A stretch of 12,468 nucleotides of DNA from an uncultured Prosthecobacter sp. (GTDB lineage: Bacteria; Verrucomicrobiota; Verrucomicrobiia; Verrucomicrobiales; Verrucomicrobiaceae). How positions within the stretch are numbered: the first letter of the stretch is position 1; each line of letters starts with the position of its first letter. Below, one piece after another: positions 8,401 to 12,468 of this stretch. The translations under genes and the position numbers were made by a program. The notes below the pieces were generated by a model, which saw nothing but the letters and a program-made list of their open reading frames with translations, searched no databases and was not told where the DNA came from. The stretch lies in contig CALDGV010000044.1 of NCBI GenBank assembly GCA_937941745.1, positions 1 through 12,468 of the forward strand. The letters are read 5' to 3'.

Positions 8401-8575
8401 CATTCCGCTGCTGCTCGCCGCGAACGAGCCGGGGAAGGAAATCCTGCATCCCGTGGCCGTCGTCATCGTCGGCGGCCTCGTCAGCAGCACCCTGCTCGAC
8501 CTCATGGTCACGCCTGCCGTCTTTTACCTTTTTGGCCGCAAGGCCGCACTCAAACACATCCAAACCAGCCCATGA
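5471..8575 (+). CDS. CzcA/CusA-type heavy-metal efflux RND permease
   Basis: The 1034-residue inner-membrane pump uses the proton gradient to drive export of metal cations through the adaptor and channel. The fold is standard RND: TM1 at about 14-32, a first periplasmic domain opening LPVEVLPDMTKPTVTI, a TM cluster from about 340 to 500, TM7 near 535-555, a second periplasmic domain with VKIFGADLDVL at 674-684, a phrase typical of the heavy-metal branch, and a last TM cluster from about 860 to 1020. TM4 carries the proton-relay segment GMVVDDAIVDVEN with Asp408, Asp409, Asp413 and Glu415. C. metallidurans CzcA has DFGLIVDGAV there; its first relay Asp is Ala402 here, while the adjacent Asp pair resembles AcrB. 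The start overlaps the adaptor stop and its stop overlaps the next start (ATGA). Heavy-metal RND is sure; Zn/Co/Cd versus Cu/Ag cannot be decided. Confidence 0.94.
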   Translation: MLNALIRFSLHHRPLILMLALVTMLFGYQTLMQLPVEVLPDMTKPTVTILTEAPGLAPEEVETLVTQPLESAVQGVGGLDRLRSSSDVGLSLIFAEFGWGTDIYRARQLVQERMQGVLAILPEGVKPGMTPVSSLMGEILLVGLRCSIKPGEPGHVAPMDLRTLADWTLRRRLQSISGIAEVLTIGGGVKQIQVQPDPYRLAAFGITLAEVEEAVGRAAGNATSGYLQAGPQEIMVRNLGMTTSLDDLAKTVIKTVGSRPVLISDVAEVRHAVPTMRGDASVNGTMGVILSIDKAPGFDTLKLTEQIEAALEELRPTLPEGVTAEVLFRQGDFIEHAIGNLKGAIRDGAIMVTLILFLFLLSLRTTAITLMAMPLSFAVTILTFKAFGVSVNSMTLGGLAVAIGMVVDDAIVDVENVFRRLRQNQGKPKLEVIAAASSEVRNSILYATVLIILVFLPLLGLEGIEGRLFTPIAIATITSMAASFVVSLTVIPVLCSLLLKTGGKAHGDGFVVRAMKWTVERTFLKVALGAPMLVLAFAGVLLIAALMLYPKMGKEFLPAFNEGSATISLVSAPGTSLAQSNEIGEVGVRLLQGIKEVKSVGRRAGRAERDDHVMPVSVNEFDVEFHKTGRPREVVFAEIRERLSGIPGTFVNVGQPIGHRLSHMLSGVSAKIAVKIFGADLDVLREKGAEVRDLGQSIPGLTDVNLEAQVPIPQIKIEVNRERALAYDLQPGDINEQVSTLLGGKVMTELREGQRTMDLVLRLPEAWRDSPEKIGELLIETHSSQLIPLNLVAEIREGKGPNVINRENTQRRIVIAANTSERDLESLVQQWEKLVREKVKLPEGYFLRFEGEFQAQQAAARRIAFYFGLVLVAITILLQGYFRSLSLALQVMLNLPLALMGSLALTWALIDNISIATLVGFIAVGGVAARNGIMMISHYLHLMRHEGETFSRAMIVRGTLERLVPVLMTALAAGIALIPLLLAANEPGKEILHPVAVVIVGGLVSSTLLDLMVTPAVFYLFGRKAALKHIQTSP

Positions 8576-9012
8576 AAACCAAGCTCATCCTCCTCGCCAC
8601 TCTCATCACCAGCCTCGCTTTCAGCCATGAAGGCGTCGAACTCGGACCAAATGGCGGCCGCATTGTCGAGTTTAGTGACAACGAAACCCTGCACGGCGAA
8701 GTCACCGTCAAAGACGACACCTTTCACATCGCTGTGCTCGGCAAGGACATGAAACTTGTCTCCCTCGAAAAACAGTCCCTCACCGCAACGACGGGCGACC
8801 GCACCAAGCCGGTCAAACTAGAAGTCACGAAGGACTCGAAGGGCTTCATCATCCCCTTGGTGAAGGCCGGCGAATGGCTCATCCTTCGTTACAAAGACCA
8901 TGCTGAAGCCAAGGCCGTCACCGCCCGCTTTGAATACAACACCGCCACATGCGAAGAGTGCCAAGCTCAGGAGTGGCTGTGCAAGTGCAAGCCGGACACG
9001 GAGAAGAAATAG
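8572..9012 (+). CDS. Small exported protein with Cys-rich tail, cassette end
   Basis: The 146-residue product begins with a signal peptide (MKTKLILLATLITSLAFS). Cleavage after Ser18 would leave His19 as the new N-terminus, followed by EGVELGPNGGRI. The middle (about 30-122) looks beta-rich with alternating hydrophobics (LHGEVTVKDDTFHIAVLG, FIIPLVKAGEWLILRY). The C-terminus carries CEEC (127-130) and CKC (137-139), a plausible thiolate metal site. I recognise no named family, although small HEG/GPNGG-type periplasmic proteins occur beside heavy-metal RND genes. It starts inside the pump stop (ATGA), so it is co-translated and closes the cassette. A role in periplasmic metal binding, delivery or sensing is inferred. 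Its small beta-rich form invites comparison with the CusF metallochaperone, but I cannot align the two. Confidence 0.75.
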   Translation: MKTKLILLATLITSLAFSHEGVELGPNGGRIVEFSDNETLHGEVTVKDDTFHIAVLGKDMKLVSLEKQSLTATTGDRTKPVKLEVTKDSKGFIIPLVKAGEWLILRYKDHAEAKAVTARFEYNTATCEECQAQEWLCKCKPDTEKK

Positions 9013-9057
9013 CCTTGTGAACGCGTTTGGTCCGGCCCATTCCCATCATCCACCATC

Positions 9058-9498
9058 ATGTCCTACCAAAAAAACGCTGAAGCCCAGGGTATCACCTTTG
9101 AAAAACAAACCCCCGGCTACCTCAACCTCTGCATTCGCTCAGGCAACCAACTCATCACCTCCGGCCACGTAAGCGACCTCAAGGGCAAGCTCGGGGCGGG
9201 AGTGAGTGTTGATGAAGGCTACCAGGCTGCACGAAACTGCGCCGCCAAAATCCTGAACTCCGTTTGGAACACCCACGGGACTCTGGACGGCCTTCGAGTG
9301 GTCAAAGTCCTGGGTTGCGTCAATTCGACCCTCGATTTCACCGACCAACACCTCGTCATCAACGGGTGTTCAGATCTTCTGCATACCATTTTTGGCAAGG
9401 ATGGCGATGGTTACCATGCCCGCAGTGCCCTGGGTTTTGCACAGCTCCCAACCGGGGCTGCAGTAGAGGTCGAGGCCGTGTTTGAGATCCTGGGCTGA
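9058..9498 (+). CDS. RidA/YjgF/UK114 family protein
   Basis: The 146-residue cytosolic protein belongs to the RidA superfamily, whose best-known members hydrolyse reactive enamine/imine intermediates released by PLP enzymes. Visible signs are ITSGHVSDLKGKLG (the substrate-pocket Gly region), NSTLDF in the core strand and HARSALGFAQLPTGAAVEVE, in which Arg122 matches the carboxylate-binding arginine of E. coli RidA (Arg105). It is slightly longer than the roughly 128-residue canonical RidA and resembles the subgroup with GYQAARNCAAKILNSV in the first helix. That subgroup may have other substrates, so the symbol is left blank. It starts 45 bases after the metal cassette without a Shine-Dalgarno, so it may be read through from it or have its own promoter. 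No functional link to metal efflux is evident. Confidence 0.88.
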   Translation: MSYQKNAEAQGITFEKQTPGYLNLCIRSGNQLITSGHVSDLKGKLGAGVSVDEGYQAARNCAAKILNSVWNTHGTLDGLRVVKVLGCVNSTLDFTDQHLVINGCSDLLHTIFGKDGDGYHARSALGFAQLPTGAAVEVEAVFEILG

Positions 9499-9499
9499 C

Positions 9500-9519
9500 G
9501 CTGAGACCTTCGTTTCAGC
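9500..9519 (+). terminator. Weak hairpin after the RidA gene
   Basis: GCTGAGA at 9500-9506 can pair with TTTCAGC at 9513-9519 (one G-U) around a six-base loop just after the RidA stop. No T-run follows, so it is at best a weak or Rho-assisted end. It is listed because no better terminator exists between the RidA gene and the first porin. Confidence 0.25.
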
Positions 9520-9562
9520 TTAGTAAACTGTGAACAACTCAATAATTTTCAGAAAAAGCTGC

Positions 9563-9591
9563 TTGGCATTCGAGCGCCCTCTGCTTAATTT
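9563..9591 (+). promoter_or_regulatory. Candidate sigma-70 promoter of porin 1
   Basis: TTGGCA at 9563-9568 (five of six to TTGACA), a 17-base spacer and TAATTT at 9586-9591 (a weak -10 keeping the T, A and final T) lie about 70 bases before the porin start, downstream of an A/T-rich stretch (9538-9556). The same TTGGCA occurs at 10939-10944 upstream of porin 2, also behind a run of A, but the -10 there is not recognisable. This is a tentative call. Confidence 0.35.
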
Positions 9592-9607
9592 CATGGATAC
9601 GGTGGGA

Positions 9608-9620
9608 GGTCTCCCGGACC
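9608..9620 (+). promoter_or_regulatory. Conserved leader block upstream of porin 1
   Basis: GGTCTCCCGGACC lies 41 bases before the porin 1 ATG. The identical 13 bases occur at 10976-10988 before porin 2, in a leader otherwise substantially diverged. The block can fold as a GGTC/GACC stem with a TCCCG loop; in this copy GGAGGT (9605-9610) can alternatively pair with ACCTCC (9622-9627). A regulatory RNA element or protein site in the 5' leader is inferred from conservation. Confidence 0.45.
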
Positions 9621-9661
9621 AACCTCCATCCACATCAACAAACTAAATCAACCAACTAACC

Positions 9662-10537
9662 ATGAAAAGCATGACCTCCGTCATTACAAAGTCGGCTATC
9701 GTTCTTGCGGCTTGCGCCAGCATGAACGCTTTCGCCGGCACCTCGAGCGGCAAGGCTCCGGCTCCCGCCCCGGAACCTGAGTCTGGCGCTCTGTTCGACA
9801 CCCTTGGCGCTACCCTGGAAGTGGGCTACGACACCCGCTACTACGATCGTGGCCTCTATCGTGCCGACAACACCGTCTGGACCGGCCTGAGCATCAATGT
9901 TCCTCTCACGGAGCAGCTCTCCCTCGGTCTCGGTGCTACCTACATCACCACCGTTGAGACCACTGGTCCTAGCGGCGGCCTCAACAATGGCGTGGGTGAC
10001 ATCGACTTCTCCGAGCTCGATCTCAGCGCCTCCCTGACCTATGACGCTGGCTTCGCCAAGCTGGGTCTGGTTTACACTCACTACGAATACTTCGACGCTT
10101 TCTCCGGCACCAGCTTTGGCGTTCCGGTGCGTGGCGGTGAAGGTGCCATCACTGGCGCTGACGAAGTGGGAGCAACCTTCTCCACTTCCGTTGGACCTGT
10201 GGACCTGTTCGGTGGTTACTTCTATAACTTCCGTATCGGTGGTTCCTACTTCGACCTGGGAGCTCGTCTTCCTATCGAAATCACACCTTGGCTGAGCATC
10301 GTTCCTGCCGTTCAGACTGGCTACGCTCTTGACTACTACACCAGTGGTCTCGTTGCTGCCAGCACCCCTAGCGGCTTCTCCCACGTTGTTCCGTCGATCT
10401 CCGCTCCGATCAAGCTGACCAAGACTGCAACGCTGACCCCCTACATTGCTTACAACATCTCCCTTGGCGCTCGCCACAGCCTGAACGCTCAGGACAACGA
10501 GTTCTTCGGCGGTGTGAAGCTTGGCGTGACCTTCTAA
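9662..10537 (+). CDS. TorF-like outer-membrane beta-barrel protein, paralogue 1
   Basis: The 291-residue protein has a signal peptide (about 1-25, ending NAFA before GTSSG), a Pro/Ala linker (KAPAPAPEPES) and then alternating aromatic/hydrophobic strands of a beta-barrel: LGATLEVGYDTRYYDRGLY, NTVWTGLSINVPL, LSLGLGATYITTVE, ASLTYDAGFAKLGLVYTHYE and others. It ends in GVKLGVTF, the C-terminal aromatic typical of Bam-assembled proteins. The YDTRYYDRG opening strand resembles TorF-family putative porins. It shares roughly 80% of residues with the gene at 11027; both are 291 residues. Codons end in T (GCT, GGT, CGT, GTT) more often than in the upstream genes, which together with a dedicated leader and strong terminator suggests high expression. 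The start follows an A/C-rich leader without Shine-Dalgarno. The transported solute is unknown. Confidence 0.85.
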   Translation: MKSMTSVITKSAIVLAACASMNAFAGTSSGKAPAPAPEPESGALFDTLGATLEVGYDTRYYDRGLYRADNTVWTGLSINVPLTEQLSLGLGATYITTVETTGPSGGLNNGVGDIDFSELDLSASLTYDAGFAKLGLVYTHYEYFDAFSGTSFGVPVRGGEGAITGADEVGATFSTSVGPVDLFGGYFYNFRIGGSYFDLGARLPIEITPWLSIVPAVQTGYALDYYTSGLVAASTPSGFSHVVPSISAPIKLTKTATLTPYIAYNISLGARHSLNAQDNEFFGGVKLGVTF

Positions 10538-10571
10538 GAGTTCACGATCAGCCAACTGATCTACTACACAG

Positions 10572-10606
10572 CATCCGGCCAGATATTCTGGCCGGATGTT
10601 TTTTTT
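10572..10606 (+). terminator. Intrinsic terminator of porin 1
   Basis: CATCCGGCCAGA at 10572-10583 pairs perfectly with TCTGGCCGGATG at 10587-10598 (12 bp, 3-base loop), followed by eight T at 10599-10606. It lies 34 bases after the porin 1 stop, so porin 2 needs its own promoter. Confidence 0.94.
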
Positions 10607-11026
10607 GGCACTGACGATCCAGGCAAAAGAAACGATGAGTCCCACGAAATATGGGATGCACCATTTGAGGATCGAATCTGTGAACTTCATTTTTGTCTTC
10701 CGCAAACATCAGCATAGTTCGTGCCAGTTTTTGGAAATGATTTTCCAATTTATCGCCTGAACAAAACTAGGTGTGGACTGAGGCGTTCGTGACCGCATCA
10801 AAAGGTGAGGGTAGCCGAGTCACAGAACCCAAGACGATTCGACTGTGGCATGCTCTTGGTGAAAAAACGCCATGGCGTGCCGTCTTAGGAGCACCTGTTT
10901 AGCGCCACCAAGCTGATGTTTTCAACATCTTCAAAAAGTTGGCACCGCTCCTGCTACTTCATGTTGAGGCTCAGTGGTCTCCCGGACCGTTGGCCAAGCC
11001 ATCAACTAACCCAATTGAACCAACAC
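10607..11026. other. 420-base non-coding gap between the two porin genes
   Basis: No convincing gene is present. The visible structures are an inverted repeat TTGGAAA/TTTCCAA (10731-10737 and 10742-10748) in A/T-rich sequence, a perfect 12-base palindrome ACGCCATGGCGT (10867-10878), and GATGTT/AACATC (10915-10920 and 10924-10929). Next come TTGGCA (10939-10944) and the conserved leader block. A reading frame in phase with porin 2 opens at an ATG at 10916, but its 37 extra residues lack protein-like character and place the signal peptide internally. The gap is much longer than the others in the window and could hold distant regulatory sites or a small RNA; neither can be shown. Confidence 0.6.
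10976..10988 (+). promoter_or_regulatory. Conserved leader block upstream of porin 2
   Basis: GGTCTCCCGGACC is identical to the block at 9608-9620 and lies 38 bases before the porin 2 ATG, nearly the same spacing (41 bases) as in porin 1. It is preceded in both leaders by CTGCT and TTCATG and followed by an A/C-rich stretch with CAACTAAC. A GGTC/GACC stem is possible here too; GGCT (10968-10971) and AGCC (10997-11000) could form an outer stem. Confidence 0.45.
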
Positions 11027-11902
11027 ATGAAAAGCATGACCTCCGTCATTACCAAGTCAGCATTCATTCTTGCCACCTGCGCGACGATGAATGTATTCGC
11101 CGGCACCTCGGGCAAAGCTCCGGCTCCCGCCCCAGAACCGGAATCCACCGCCCTGTTCGACACCCTTGGAGCCACACTGGAAGTCGGTTACGACTCCCGC
11201 TACTACTTCCGTGGCCTTTGGTTTGCCGACAACACCGTCTGGACCGGCCTCAACATCAGCGTCCCGCTGACTGAGCAGCTGTCCCTCGGACTCGGTGCCC
11301 TTTACACCACCACCGTCGAAACCACCGTCCCAGACACCACCGGATTGAACAACGGTGTGGGCGATTTCGATTACTCCGAACTCGACCTCAGCGCCTCGCT
11401 CACTTACGACGCCGGATTCGCTAAATTCGGCCTGGTTTACACCCACTACGAATTCTTTGACACCTTCTCAGGCTCCATTTTCGGTGCTTCTGCTGGTGCA
11501 GGGGAAGGTGCCATCACTGGTGCTGACGAAGTGGGCGTGACCGTGGCTACCTCGGTGGGTCCTGTGAACCTCTACGGCGGATTCTTCTACGACTTCCGCA
11601 TTGGTGGTTCCTACTTCGAAGTGGGTGCTGACCTGCCCATCGAAGTCACTCCCTGGCTGAGCATCGTTCCTGCCGTCAAAGGCGGTTACGCGATCGACTA
11701 CTACACCAACGGCGTGAACGGCACCAGCACTCCTAGCGGTTTCACTCACGTCATCCCGTCGATCTCGGCTCCGATCAAGCTGACCAAGTCGGCCACCCTG
11801 ACGCCTTACATCGCTTACAACATCTCCCTTGGTGCCCGCCACAGCCTGAACACTCAGGACAGCGAGTTCTTCGGTGGTGTGAAGCTCGGTGTGACCTTCT
11901 AA
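11027..11902 (+). CDS. TorF-like outer-membrane beta-barrel protein, paralogue 2
   Basis: This 291-residue protein is the tandem paralogue of the gene at 9662. The signal peptide (to NVFA), the APAPAPEPES linker, the barrel strands (SRYYFRGLWFADNTVWTGL, ASLTYDAGFAKFGLVYTHYE, FRIGGSYFEVGADLPIEVT) and the terminal GVTF are shared. Differences cluster at strand turns: the position after TTVETT, the stretch around SIFGASAGAGEG, and NGVNGTSTPSG. DRGLYRAD in copy 1 is FRGLWFAD here. The ATG at 11027 was chosen over the in-frame ATG at 10916 because it aligns with copy 1, is directly followed by the signal peptide and follows an A/C-rich leader as in copy 1. Codon choice is more C-ending than in copy 1. 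Its separate terminator and long upstream gap imply independent regulation. The solute specificity is unknown. Confidence 0.85.
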   Translation: MKSMTSVITKSAFILATCATMNVFAGTSGKAPAPAPEPESTALFDTLGATLEVGYDSRYYFRGLWFADNTVWTGLNISVPLTEQLSLGLGALYTTTVETTVPDTTGLNNGVGDFDYSELDLSASLTYDAGFAKFGLVYTHYEFFDTFSGSIFGASAGAGEGAITGADEVGVTVATSVGPVNLYGGFFYDFRIGGSYFEVGADLPIEVTPWLSIVPAVKGGYAIDYYTNGVNGTSTPSGFTHVIPSISAPIKLTKSATLTPYIAYNISLGARHSLNTQDSEFFGGVKLGVTF

Positions 11903-11934
11903 TCTGCGGAGTCTCTTCGGACTCATTCATTCAA

Positions 11935-11968
11935 ACTCCCGATCAGCATGCTGGTCGGGAGTTTTTTT
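11935..11968 (+). terminator. Intrinsic terminator of porin 2
   Basis: ACTCCCGATCAG at 11935-11946 pairs with CTGGTCGGGAGT at 11951-11962 (12 bp with one G-U, 4-base loop), followed by a T-run to 11968. It is well formed for the plus strand. On the minus strand only a short T-run follows the stem, so it is a poor terminator for the convergent gene. Confidence 0.92.
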
Positions 11969-12022
11969 ATGCCACGTTCACCGATACTGCCTCACGCATA
12001 GCGCTCGACTTCCATCGAACTT

Positions 12023-12468
12023 CTACCAGTCCGTCACCGCGCCGTCGGGGCTGAACTCGCGCAGGACGATCTCTTGTTGGAAGGGATGTTTCTTCACCTC
12101 CGCCTCGTTGATGGTGATGCCAAGGCCGGGTTTCGTGTTCGGGCGGACGATGCGGCCTTTTTTCTCGATGATGAAGCCTTCCTCGACCACATCCTGCCGC
12201 CACGGCACGTCGTTGTGCACGGTTTCGCAGATGATGTAGCTCGGCTGGCTGAAACCGAACTCAAGCGACGCGGCGGTGCTCACGGGGCCCTGCGGATTGT
12301 GCGGGGCCAGAGCAATGCGATGCGCCTCCGCGAGCGCGGCGATGCGTTTGGCTGCGCTGAGACCGCCGCAGTGCGTGATGTCAAGCTGGCAGATCTCGAC
12401 CGCCCGTTTCTCGAACATGTCTTTGAAGGCCTCCAGGTTCGTCACGCGCTCGCCGCTGGCCACGGGCG
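12023..12468 (-). CDS. Enolase-superfamily sugar-acid dehydratase-like protein, C-terminal part
   Basis: The last 148 residues of a mandelate racemase/muconate lactonizing enzyme-type protein are encoded on the minus strand. The frame runs off the right edge of the window and stops at TAG (complement of 12023-12025). Visible superfamily features are ASGERVTN (metal-ligand Glu of the GER motif), [18 protein letters not shown] with the dyad Asp, [14 protein letters not shown] with the general-base His, and IICE with the later conserved Glu. The tail, [18 protein letters not shown], is the usual capping segment end. The pattern is closest to galactonate dehydratase-like (DgoD) members, but this superfamily changes substrate easily, so only dehydration or epimerisation of a sugar acid is proposed. 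It is convergent with porin 2, with 120 bases between the stops. Confidence 0.88.
   Translation of the reverse strand, partial: PVASGERVTNLEAFKDMFEKRAVEICQLDITHCGGLSAAKRIAALAEAHRIALAPHNPQGPVSTAASLEFGFSQPSYIICETVHNDVPWRQDVVEEGFIIEKKGRIVRPNTKPGLGITINEAEVKKHPFQQEIVLREFSPDGAVTDW

Noticed and set aside
9013..9057. The RidA gene as a seventh member of the metal cassette.
   Set aside because: The 45-base gap is longer than any in the cassette and the function has no evident link to metals; co-transcription remains possible.
10810..10860. A possible stem between GTCACAG and CTGTGGC resembling a small RNA.
   Set aside because: The pairing is imperfect with a long loop and no terminator follows; it is not enough to call an RNA.
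10916..11026. An in-frame N-terminal extension of porin 2 from the ATG at 10916.
   Set aside because: The extension covers the conserved leader block, puts the signal peptide internally and is absent from the aligned porin 1 start.

Overview
The window is GC-rich DNA from a Gram-negative (diderm) bacterium with short intergenic gaps and C/G-biased third codon positions. A DUF1080 (3-keto-disaccharide hydrolase type) protein, a TorF-like porin pair, a heavy-metal RND system and start codons mostly without Shine-Dalgarno sequences together suggest Verrucomicrobiota, perhaps a Prosthecobacter/Verrucomicrobium-like genus. That assignment is an inference from gene content; the window has no rRNA or marker tree to confirm it.

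Layout. (1) Positions 1-464 hold the 3' end of a DUF1080-domain gene, closed by a strong intrinsic terminator at 508-543. (2) Positions 633-2257 hold ribD (riboflavin deaminase/reductase), overlapping by four bases (ATGA) a HAD-IIIA phosphatase of the GmhB type. (3) Positions 2281-9012 hold a six-gene cassette on one strand with very short gaps or overlaps: a His-rich exported small protein, a CzcC/TolC-type outer-membrane factor, a four-helix DUF3147 membrane protein, a CzcB-type periplasmic adaptor, a CzcA-type RND pump, and a small exported protein with a Cys-rich tail. (4) Positions 9058-9498 hold a RidA/YjgF-family gene. (5) Positions 9662-10537 and 11027-11902 hold two paralogous 291-residue outer-membrane beta-barrel proteins, each with its own terminator and separated by about 490 bases of non-coding DNA. 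Their upstream leaders share an identical 13-base block. (6) Positions 12023-12468, on the minus strand, hold the C-terminal part of an enolase-superfamily (mandelate racemase/galactonate dehydratase-like) enzyme, convergent with the second porin.

How the genes work together. The cassette looks like a tripartite heavy-metal exporter (outer-membrane channel, adaptor, RND pump) with three extra parts: a His-rich periplasmic protein, a membrane protein of unknown function and a Cys/His-bearing periplasmic protein. Its most unusual part is the adaptor. It appears to lack the alpha-helical hairpin normally placed between the two halves of the lipoyl-like domain, and it carries a His-rich stretch followed by a C-terminal transmembrane anchor. 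No metal-responsive regulator is visible in the window. The ribD-HAD pair raises the possibility that the phosphatase performs the dephosphorylation step of riboflavin synthesis, although its motifs are closer to heptose-bisphosphate phosphatase. I found no tRNA, rRNA, CRISPR array or mobile element.
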